Notes under the pieces: generated by a model
Database searches by the model: none
What the model saw: only the letters and a program-made list of their open reading frames with translations
Told to the model about the DNA's origin: nothing
Translations under genes and position numbers: made by a program
In this document: piece after piece, positions 19,504-26,414 of the stretch
How the letters are laid out: each line of letters begins with the position of its first letter
Numbering within the stretch: position 1 is the stretch's first letter
NCBI GenBank assembly: GCA_016210005.1
Contig: JACQVA010000202.1
Location: 1-33,822 of the forward strand
Direction: 5' to 3'
DNA from: Deltaproteobacteria bacterium
GTDB lineage: Bacteria; Desulfobacterota; Binatia; HRBIN30; JACQVA1
Length of the DNA stretch: 33,822 nt

Positions 19504-20834
19504 CTACACTCCTCGGCTTCGCCGCCGAGCAGCCGGCTGGTGGCACAAGCCACCGCCTTGCGGATCGCTTGCCGCGCGTCGGCCGCTTGCGGGGCGTTGT
19601 CCTGCCATCCTTCGATCTCTTCGATTCGCTCAACCCCGACGCCTTCCGCACGGCGGCCGCGGCTATCTGTGATAGTCGCCCACGCCTTGTGGGCGCGTAT
19701 TCGCTTGATCGGGCTGCCGCCGACGATCTGAGTGTTGTAGCCGTCAACGACCACGGCCACTTGCACCTCGGCCGGCGGAAAATTGAGCGAGAAGCGTTGC
19801 AACTCCGCATCGGCGATGCCGTGCGCCGCGGCGAACTGCCGAATCCCCTGTTGCGTGAGGCGTTCGCCCTCCTCGCCGCCGGGCGGCAGCACGGTGAGGC
19901 CGGTGGCGGCAAGCGCATCGGCAGCGGCAAAGGCGGCCATCGCCTCGTCGGCTGCAACAGCGTCGCCGAGAACGGCGCGGGCCTTGGCACTGGTAATCGA
20001 GGCAGTGCTGACCTGGTAACGCTCAGTGCCGACGCCGACGGAGCGAAGGAAGACCCCCACCGTATCGTCGCCCGGCGAGGTGGGGCAGTTGAGCTCAGCG
20101 GTGTCGGCACCGACGGCCTGCACCGTGCATTCGATGCCGGTGTCGGCGGCGGCATTGACGACGGACACCATCATGCCCGGCATGACGCCGTCCTTCCGGC
20201 CGGCTTCTAGCTGCAGCGCCCCAAAGGTGCGGCGCCGCACGCTAGCACTGCGGGCGCGGGCGCCGATCGCTTGGCCGCGTGCTTGCGCCAGACGCGCGAA
20301 CTCCATACCCGCCTTCATGGCTTCATCGTGCAGCCGTTCGAAAGCGGGCCGCTCGCGCAAGCGCAGCACTCGTGCACCGAGCAGGGGCACGCTGGTGAGC
20401 ACGCTCCGGCTCAATGGAGAAAATGCGATCACCGTACCCCCGAGGATGATCTGAGCGACGTGAATCCGCACCGTGTGGCCGGTGGTCAGGGGTACCTGAA
20501 AGCTCTCGGCGCGGTCGTTTGCCAGCGTAATGACGCTGATCAGCACAACGCTATCGGCGTTCAGCAGCGCGCCGCGTGCGTCGTGCCGGTCGCGGCCATT
20601 TGCCGCCGGGGCGAAGGCCGCAGTGAGAGCCTTCTCGGTCTCCAGTGCCCGGGGCAAGAGATGCGTTGGCGGCGTCGCCAGCAGGACATCGCCCCAAACT
20701 GTACTTGGACGCTCGCCGGCACCCGCCCCTTCGCTATGTTCGGCGAGCGCGAGGCTTACGGCGATCAGCAGAGCGCGCCACTGCGCCGAGCGGCACGACG
20801 CGAGGCCCCGGCGGCTTGGTTGGTCTTGGTGCAC
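19500..20834 (-). CDS. Exported protein of unknown function, first gene of four-gene cluster
   Basis: A 444-residue protein. I place the start at GTG 20834, which has AGGAG five bases upstream; the open frame reaches back to a TTG at 20894 with no ribosome binding site. A signal sequence (QWRALLIAVSLALAEHSEGA) follows a polar N-terminus. A beta-rich middle region contains TFGALQLEAGRKDGVMPGMM, VSVVNAAADTGIECTVQAVG and two cysteines that could form a disulfide. The C-terminal part (LTVLPPGGEEGERLTQQGIR, VQVAVVVDGYNTQIVGG) again has an alpha/beta rhythm. A FlgT-like assembly is conceivable because of its neighbours, but I do not recognise the family. It ends in an ATGA overlap with the next gene. 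Confidence 0.7.
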   Translation of the reverse strand: MHQDQPSRRGLASCRSAQWRALLIAVSLALAEHSEGAGAGERPSTVWGDVLLATPPTHLLPRALETEKALTAAFAPAANGRDRHDARGALLNADSVVLISVITLANDRAESFQVPLTTGHTVRIHVAQIILGGTVIAFSPLSRSVLTSVPLLGARVLRLRERPAFERLHDEAMKAGMEFARLAQARGQAIGARARSASVRRRTFGALQLEAGRKDGVMPGMMVSVVNAAADTGIECTVQAVGADTAELNCPTSPGDDTVGVFLRSVGVGTERYQVSTASITSAKARAVLGDAVAADEAMAAFAAADALAATGLTVLPPGGEEGERLTQQGIRQFAAAHGIADAELQRFSLNFPPAEVQVAVVVDGYNTQIVGGSPIKRIRAHKAWATITDSRGRRAEGVGVERIEEIEGWQDNAPQAADARQAIRKAVACATSRLLGGEAEECR

Positions 20835-20914
20835 GTTCTCTCCTGTGTTGCGACGAATCTCGGGCAGTTTCGCGCGCTCTTGCTGCCGCTGCAAAGTTCT
20901 AGTCGGCGCTCACC

Positions 20915-21679
20915 TCATGCGTGCGCTCCTGCCGGGGCAGCTGCGCCCGCGGGATCGCTCGGGTACTCCAGTGGAAACCTCGCCTGCAGCTGCTGGCAGA
21001 GCGCTGAGACTGCCGCCGGGGTAGCGGTGGAGGTCACGCCCGCCTCGGCCAGTGCCGCACGCGTGCGGTCGCCGATGATGCCGTCGATCCTCCCGGGATC
21101 GAATCCCAAACGGATGAGCGCTGCTTGTACGAAGGCGGCCTCTTGATCGGGAACGGTATCAAGCGGGACGCCGATGGCGAGAATGGCGCTCATGGCCATC
21201 TGGCGGTACGGGGAGGTGTCGGCGCCCGCCTTGCCGCTCTTGGCATAGGTGTACACCGCGTCATGGCTGCCGCGGCAGTCGAAATGCCAGGCCTCGCTGC
21301 GCGACGAGACCGGCGCATCGATGATCGGCATGAAGCCGTGCGCGGCCGCGATCTCCCAGAAGCGCGACAGCGTCACCCCGATGGACGCAAGGTCGATGTC
21401 CATCGCCCGCCCGGCCTCGTGCATGCTGCCGCCCGGCGGCGGGCTGTAGGCCTTCTTGCGGCCCTCCTTGTAATCGAGGTGCGACTGCTTTTGCATGTCG
21501 TAACTGCGGAACAGGTCGCTCAGACGCAGCTCGTGCCCGAGTTGCCGCAGATCCTCGATGATGGCGCCAAGTGCCGCCGCCATGTCGGGCGTGCACTTCG
21601 CCATCCGCGCGGGTAACGGCTTGTTCTGGTAAATCGATGCGGTCGTGATCGAGACCAGTGGCGTAGTCAACGTCGTCAT
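20915..21679 (-). CDS. M15 (VanY-like) peptidoglycan peptidase with peptidoglycan-binding domain
   Basis: A 254-residue protein. The M15 zinc-peptidase motifs are present: SMHEAGRAMDIDL (zinc ligands H87 and D94) and SEAWHFDC (catalytic E129, third ligand H132). A PG_binding_1-type helical domain follows at about 175-212 (AALIRLGFDPGRIDGIIGDR). It should cut the stem peptide of peptidoglycan as a D,D-carboxypeptidase or endopeptidase. ATG at 21679 has GGAGGAGG upstream. Unlike most cell-wall enzymes it has no visible signal peptide (MTTLTTPLVSITTASIYQNK), which recalls phage-type endolysins. No holin or phage gene is nearby. Confidence 0.88.
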   Translation of the reverse strand: MTTLTTPLVSITTASIYQNKPLPARMAKCTPDMAAALGAIIEDLRQLGHELRLSDLFRSYDMQKQSHLDYKEGRKKAYSPPPGGSMHEAGRAMDIDLASIGVTLSRFWEIAAAHGFMPIIDAPVSSRSEAWHFDCRGSHDAVYTYAKSGKAGADTSPYRQMAMSAILAIGVPLDTVPDQEAAFVQAALIRLGFDPGRIDGIIGDRTRAALAEAGVTSTATPAAVSALCQQLQARFPLEYPSDPAGAAAPAGAHA

Positions 21680-22095
21680 TACGGTTCCTCCTCCGGATGG
21701 CCGCGCCGGCAGCACGGCAGCAGCTATGCCCCGCGAGCGCTTGCTCAGCGCCGGGCGGCGGCGCCGGAACGCCGGAGAACGGCTGCGCAAACGCTGCAAC
21801 GGTGCCCACTATTTGTGAGCGCGCGCTCGATCAACTTCGCCCACTCACTCGCATGGCACGCGCAAGAGTGTCAAGGATATAGGTAAAAACCCCTAGTACC
21901 TGATTGTCTGAATCATAAGTCGGGCGACCAACAACTGGGGCTCGCGACAACTACGTGTGGTGGGCACGAGGAGACGGAGGGGCGCACTTGGCGGAGGTGG
22001 CGCGGCCAATTCTCGCCTGCAGCTTCGGCGTGCGGGCGGGATCCCCGTGCCCACAAGTGGTACGGGGATCCCGCTGCGCCAATCAACTACGGAGG
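21680..22095. other. Intergenic stretch between the M15 peptidase and the SGNH hydrolase
   Basis: No protein-like frame was found. The stretch should hold the promoter of the M15 gene. A TTGACA on the minus strand at 21874-21869 is a perfect -35 box, but the sequence at the expected -10 distance is poor. The only other structured element is the long inverted repeat at 22036-22074. Confidence 0.4.
22036..22074. repeat. 13-bp perfect inverted repeat
   Basis: GCGGGATCCCCGT and ACGGGGATCCCGC are perfect complements separated by 13 bases, and the loop itself contains CCAC-AA-GTGG, so the whole 39 bases can fold into one long hairpin. It starts 22 bases beyond the stop codon of the SGNH hydrolase gene. 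With no T tract on either side it looks more like a REP-type element or a Rho-independent 3' stabiliser than an intrinsic terminator. Confidence 0.7.
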
Positions 22096-23181
22096 TTACG
22101 GCGTTGCCGGGTTGTAAACCGAGAGCGCCCACCCCATGCGTTCGTGGCCGTAGCGGTTCCACACGGGGTTCTTGCCGCCGACGATCTGGCTGTCGCTGTA
22201 GTCCGGCGCGCCCGAGCCGGAGCCGCTGCCGCCGATCAGGCCGATCCAGATGGTCGAGCCGGTGTAGGTCGCATGGGTGTTGTCGGACTGGATGTAGTCG
22301 TAGCTGGTGCCGGCGCTGACCAGGTGCACGTTGGCGTCGCGGATGGTCGAGCGCAGGGTGCTGCTGAGGCGGGTCACATAGGCGGCCTCGGACTCGCCTT
22401 GGACGTAGCGCAGCGCCTCGGAGTCGATCTGGCCATCGCCGTTCGAGTCGTAGTCCGCGCCCATGTACTGCGCGAAGCTGTCGGCGCAGGCGAAGCCGTA
22501 GGTGTTGGCGAAGTTGCACGCGCGCCAGTTCATCTTGACCAAGTAGGGCAGAAACTTGCTCTGCTTGTTGACCTTCTGGCCGGTGCTCGGGTCGTTGCAG
22601 CCGCTCAGAGCGTTGTCGGCGTCGTAGCCCGGGTAGTAGAGGTTGGTGATCACCTTTAGCCTGGTGCCCGAGTACGCATTGGCGTTGATGTACTGCATCG
22701 CCGCTTGGAGGTAGGTGGTGCAGTTGTTCAGCGCCGTATCCAGGACGCCGTAGTTGCAGGTGCCGGTCTGGCCGGCGAAGTTGCTGCGCGCTTGCAGGCC
22801 GTCGTTGCCGCACATCTCGAAGGTCACGATGCGGGTGTTGCTCGACTGCATGTACGAGCGCTCGGCCACGATCTTGTTGTTGTAAATGTCGTCGGCCTTG
22901 GCGCCCGACTTGGTTCGCCGTACCACTTCGATGTCGGCGTTCCACAGCTTGGCGAGGTACTCACCATCGACTGTCGGCGCTGCCCGCTTGATGACGCGCG
23001 AGAGTGACCCGTAGTAACCGGCGTAAATCGAGTCGCCGTAGGCCGTCACGCGATACTTGGTGCTAGTGCCTGAACGGTCGATGGTCCACGACAGGTTTTG
23101 CGTGAGTGTGCTGGCCATGGCCTGCGAGCCGAGTGCGATCACGGCGCCGAACACGACCAGACGAATGAGCTTGCGATCCAT
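22096..23181 (-). CDS. Secreted SGNH/GDSL-type hydrolase
   Basis: A 361-residue protein with a signal peptide (MDRKLIRLVVFGAVIALGSQ, cleavage near AMA-S24). SGNH catalytic blocks are present: block I AYGDSIYAG with nucleophile S51, block III CGNDG with N126, and block V SDNTH with D300 and H303. It should hydrolyse an ester, for example of a lipid, an acetylated sugar or a polymer; the substrate is unknown. Residues 243-256 hold an EF-hand/dockerin-like calcium loop (DYDSNGDGQIDSEA) lacking the usual acidic residue at position 12. Six cysteines in the mature part suggest disulfides. It appears monocistronic. Confidence 0.85.
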   Translation of the reverse strand: MDRKLIRLVVFGAVIALGSQAMASTLTQNLSWTIDRSGTSTKYRVTAYGDSIYAGYYGSLSRVIKRAAPTVDGEYLAKLWNADIEVVRRTKSGAKADDIYNNKIVAERSYMQSSNTRIVTFEMCGNDGLQARSNFAGQTGTCNYGVLDTALNNCTTYLQAAMQYINANAYSGTRLKVITNLYYPGYDADNALSGCNDPSTGQKVNKQSKFLPYLVKMNWRACNFANTYGFACADSFAQYMGADYDSNGDGQIDSEALRYVQGESEAAYVTRLSSTLRSTIRDANVHLVSAGTSYDYIQSDNTHATYTGSTIWIGLIGGSGSGSGAPDYSDSQIVGGKNPVWNRYGHERMGWALSVYNPATP

Positions 23182-23497
23182 ACTTTCTCCCCCCTTGGAG
23201 TGTGGCTGCCCAGCGGCAGCCGGTCAGCGGTCACGGTGGGCCGTACCCCGAGAAACCGAGCGACAGTACGGCAGCCACGCAGAAGCCCACATCACCCACG
23301 TGCCGCCGCCCGGCGCGCACGCGAGCGCATGCGGGATGCCACACGCGGGCGTGTGGTCGTGCGAGAGGCTCTCTCGCTTACGTTATGGGCGGACCTCGTG
23401 CTGACATGCAGCGGCCGGCCGAACGGTTGGAGTGCTTAGTTCAGTGCTTCTACTTCCGAAACTTCTGCGCGGCACTAGCACAGGGGAAAAGTTCACG
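23182..23497. other. Intergenic stretch with two short hairpins
   Basis: The region upstream of the SGNH hydrolase gene and downstream of lnt contains two inverted repeats close together: CCACACG-CGGG-CGTGTGG at 23339-23356 and GCGAGAG-GCT-CTCTCGC at 23361-23377. They lie about 160-195 bases ahead of the hydrolase start and could be operators or an lnt transcript end. No gene or clear promoter is seen. Confidence 0.4.
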
Positions 23498-25123
23498 TCA
23501 ACGAAAAAATGCCGCCCGGGGTCTCCACGCCGGTGCGCCGAGCAGAGCGAGGCCGCAAACGAGGGCGGTGGAGCCGAACCAATCGCCCCAGGCCAGCATT
23601 AACGTCGTGGCACCGCTGGCCGGCGTCACCGTCGCCGTGAGATGGCTGCGCTCATGCACCCCGAGGGTGCTGAGCAGCTCACCGGTCGGCGTAATTACCG
23701 CCGAAATACCGGTGTTGGTCGCCCGCAGTTGCGGCCGGCGGGTCTCAATGCTGCGGAAGGCCGACACCATGAGATGGAAGCGCGGCCCCTCGCCGACGGC
23801 GAACCACGAATCGTTCGACAAGGTCACGATCAGCTCCGCCCCCTGGCGCACGGCGGCGATGACGTGGCCGGGATCAAGGTCTTCGTAACAAATGAGCGGT
23901 GCGATGCGCAGCGAACGGCGGTCGCGCAGCGACAGAGGGATGGCCCGCGGACCGGGCCCGGCCTTCCAGCTGCCGAGCCACGGCAGCCAGCCGCGCACGG
24001 GCGCGTAATCGAGCCAGCGCGGCACGTATTCCGTCAGCGGGAACAGCTGCACCTTGCGATAGGTCTCGAAATCGAGGCGGCCGTCGGCCGCAGGCTCCAG
24101 GAATACCGCCGCGTTGAACTCACCGGTCTCGTCGCCGTCATAGCTCCCGAACACCAGCGGTATCCCGGCGGCGGCGACGAAGGCACCGATCTCGCGATCG
24201 AAGTCGGCGCCGTCTGCGCTCTTGGGGCTGCCGAATGTTGTCGGGTAGACCGTCTCCGGCCACACCAGCAAATCGAGCGGGCGGCTTTCGAGGGCGGTGG
24301 CCGACAACGCGAAGTGGGCATCGAGGATCATCCGCACCGCGTCGTAGGTGCCGAGATCGGCGGCCAGCTGCCCGTAACGGCTGATGTCGGCCTGGACGAT
24401 GCCGGCGGTAATGCGCTGGCTGGGCGGCGCGTGGTCGCGCAGCTGCTCGTAACGCACGGCCCCGTAAGCCAGCAAGCCAAGCACCAGCACCGCCACCGCC
24501 GATGCCGGCGCACAGGCATGGCGCCACCTCGCGCTGAACTTGGTCTTGTCCGGCGCCAACGCCGCAATTGCGGCCAACACGCACTCGTTGGCGATGATGA
24601 GGAGAAAACTGAGCCCGTGCACGCCGGCAATGTCAGCCGCCTGCCGCATCAGCTTCGAGCCGTAAAGACCGTGGCCGAGTGAGTCGGCAAACAGCTTGGG
24701 AAGGGCCCACTCCACGCCCACGTAGACACAGGCGCCGGTAAGCGCCGTCCGCCACCGGCCGGAGTGGCGGCGCTGTGCCAGATGGCGGGCAAAGACAAAG
24801 GGCACGAACTGCGGCTGCATCAGCGGCGAGAGCAGCAAGAGAACCAACAGCCCGACCACCGCTGGGGCGCCGGTGTAGTTTTCGATCGCACCGGCAAACC
24901 AACCCAAGATGACCCAGACGAACGCCACGGTCATCAGCAGCCCGGCCGCCAGCGCGGCGCGCCATGAGCGGACCCGATCGAGCGCCGCCAGCCACGGCAC
25001 CAGCGCCACCCACCCCAACGGCACCCACTGCCACTCCATACGGCCGAAGAGGCCGAGCGCCAGCGCCGTCGCAATCACGGCGGCGGGCATGCGCAAGCGC
25101 GCCCGCCACACTGGCGCAATCAC
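23498..25123 (-). CDS. lnt: Apolipoprotein N-acyltransferase
   Basis: A 541-residue inner-membrane enzyme that adds the third acyl chain to the N-terminal cysteine of lipoproteins. The first 220 residues contain about six hydrophobic segments, followed by a nitrilase-fold periplasmic domain. The catalytic triad is intact: E290 (LLVWPETVYP), K357 (YRKVQLFPLTEYVPRW) and C412 (PLICYEDLDP). LSNDSWF and HLMVSAFRSIETRRPQLRAT complete the signature, and a last helix lies near the C-terminus. It starts with GTG at 25123 in a GTGA overlap with the stop of the gene before it. The T-rich end codes for the last residues and is not a terminator. Confidence 0.95.
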   Translation of the reverse strand: MIAPVWRARLRMPAAVIATALALGLFGRMEWQWVPLGWVALVPWLAALDRVRSWRAALAAGLLMTVAFVWVILGWFAGAIENYTGAPAVVGLLVLLLLSPLMQPQFVPFVFARHLAQRRHSGRWRTALTGACVYVGVEWALPKLFADSLGHGLYGSKLMRQAADIAGVHGLSFLLIIANECVLAAIAALAPDKTKFSARWRHACAPASAVAVLVLGLLAYGAVRYEQLRDHAPPSQRITAGIVQADISRYGQLAADLGTYDAVRMILDAHFALSATALESRPLDLLVWPETVYPTTFGSPKSADGADFDREIGAFVAAAGIPLVFGSYDGDETGEFNAAVFLEPAADGRLDFETYRKVQLFPLTEYVPRWLDYAPVRGWLPWLGSWKAGPGPRAIPLSLRDRRSLRIAPLICYEDLDPGHVIAAVRQGAELIVTLSNDSWFAVGEGPRFHLMVSAFRSIETRRPQLRATNTGISAVITPTGELLSTLGVHERSHLTATVTPASGATTLMLAWGDWFGSTALVCGLALLGAPAWRPRAAFFR

Positions 25124-25875
25124 GGTTCGGGTTCCTGCTCGACCGGGTTTTCGGGGGGCTCTTCCACCATTGGCACCCTCACCTCGGGCACCTCGAGCAT
25201 CTGGACCGCCAGGCCCGGCGGTGCCATCTCGGGCGGGACGACGCGGTCGTCGGGGATCGCCAGCGGCTCGCCGTGCTCATCCACCGGCTTGTAATCCGGG
25301 TGAAACATCAAGATCGCCGGCAGCCGTTTGCCGTCGTCGGTGGCCTGATAGTGGCGCACGTAACCCGGCGGGATCGCGAAGTCCTCCGGCACCACCATGC
25401 CACGCTTGATCGGCTTGGTGCCGGGCGGCGGAAACAGCGCGATCCCGGCCTTTTCCTCCTCTTCGGCGGCCGCGGTGTCATCGTCCTGGCCCGGCTCTGC
25501 CGGCGCGCTGTCTTGAGCGTGGTCGGGCTCACTCCCCGCGGGCCGCGCCTCGCCCGCCGGTTGTGGCACGAGTGCGCGGGTGGGCACATGCGGCACTCGC
25601 ACCCGGGCCCCGGCCGGCGCGTGCAACGGCTTGGTCCCGGGCGCGGTCGCGGGCTGTTGACCGGATACCGTAGCACCGCGGGCGACGGCGCTCGCTTGGG
25701 TCGGCTCGCGCGAGCGCTGGCTCAGGATCGGCCTGATGAACAGGAACACGGCCAGCCCAACCAACCCGATCGCGGCCGCTAGCAGCCACACGCCGGTGCG
25801 CACGTTGGCGGTGCGCACGACGCGCACGCCGTCTTCATCCACGCGCGGCTTCTTCGGCCGATTGTCGTTCGCCAT
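25120..25875 (-). CDS. Membrane-anchored protein of unknown function
   Basis: A 251-residue protein with a short cytoplasmic N-terminus (MANDNRPKKPRVDEDG), one membrane helix at about 29-48 and an extracytoplasmic Pro/Ala-rich linker. That linker includes an acidic stretch (DDDTAAAEEEEK). A C-terminal segment of about 90 residues follows, with IALFPPPGTKPIKRGMVVPE and LMFHPDYKPVDEHGEPLAIP. I know no family for it. ATG 25875 is preceded by GAGGGG. Its stop overlaps the lnt start (GTGA), so it is translationally coupled to lnt and may act in the envelope. It is divergent from hsp20 across 161 bases. Confidence 0.7.
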   Translation of the reverse strand: MANDNRPKKPRVDEDGVRVVRTANVRTGVWLLAAAIGLVGLAVFLFIRPILSQRSREPTQASAVARGATVSGQQPATAPGTKPLHAPAGARVRVPHVPTRALVPQPAGEARPAGSEPDHAQDSAPAEPGQDDDTAAAEEEEKAGIALFPPPGTKPIKRGMVVPEDFAIPPGYVRHYQATDDGKRLPAILMFHPDYKPVDEHGEPLAIPDDRVVPPEMAPPGLAVQMLEVPEVRVPMVEEPPENPVEQEPEP

Positions 25876-26036
25876 CAGCGCCCCTCGCTCGCCGCGTATC
25901 AGGAGCCCAGTGGGCATGCAAGCCAAGACCGCGCAACCCTGGCGCACCCTCACAACGCCACCGCGCCACGCTCGCCAGGACTCGCCAGGCCCGCTCACGT
26001 TGCGGTGCGCGCGGGCCGGTGGTAACCATAAGTACC

Positions 26037-26414
26037 ATGTCGCTGCCGTCGGTACTCGACGAAATTGATCGCCTGTTCGATGAGCTGGTGCATCGGCGCT
26101 GGGGTCCGGCCGGCCGCCAGGTGGTACCGGCCGGTATCCGCGAAGTCGAAGACGGCTGGATCATCGAATTGCCGGTCGAAGGGCTACGCGCCGAGGACTT
26201 GAAGGTCGAGGTGCACGGGCGGCGGCTGACCGTCAGCGGGCATCGCCGCCGCGAACGCAGCCACCGTGAGCCGTGGGCGGGCTGGATGCGCACGCATCAG
26301 GAGGTGGCGCTGCGGCGCATAATCGCGCTGCCAGCCGAGGCCAAGCCGGAGGACGTCGAGGCCAAACTCGAAGGCGCCACACTTACCATTCACGTCCGGA
26401 GACACAAAAAGTGA
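26037..26414 (+). CDS. hsp20: Small heat-shock protein, Hsp20/alpha-crystallin family
   Basis: A 125-residue ATP-independent holdase chaperone. A short N-terminal arm (MSLPSVLDEIDRLFDELVHR) is followed by an alpha-crystallin domain: GIREVEDGWIIELPVEGLRA, EDLKVEVHGRRLTVSGHRRR, a loop with ALRRIIALPAEAKPEDVEAK and the closing EGATLTIHVRRHKK. The C-terminal IxI/V extension is essentially missing, since the protein ends right after the last strand. The ATG at 26037 is weakly served by a ribosome binding site. The stop overlaps the start of the Lon-like protease (GTGA), suggesting chaperone and protease are made together. Confidence 0.92.
   Translation: MSLPSVLDEIDRLFDELVHRRWGPAGRQVVPAGIREVEDGWIIELPVEGLRAEDLKVEVHGRRLTVSGHRRRERSHREPWAGWMRTHQEVALRRIIALPAEAKPEDVEAKLEGATLTIHVRRHKK

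Noticed and set aside
10892-21897. The nine bases ACCCCTAGT occur in two spacers, at 10892-10900 and 21889-21897
   Set aside because: Nine-base matches are expected by chance in a window this size, and the two sites have no other shared context.
23498-23510. T-rich tract at the end of lnt as a possible intrinsic terminator
   Set aside because: The T residues encode the last phenylalanines, and only a weak four-base-pair stem precedes them.
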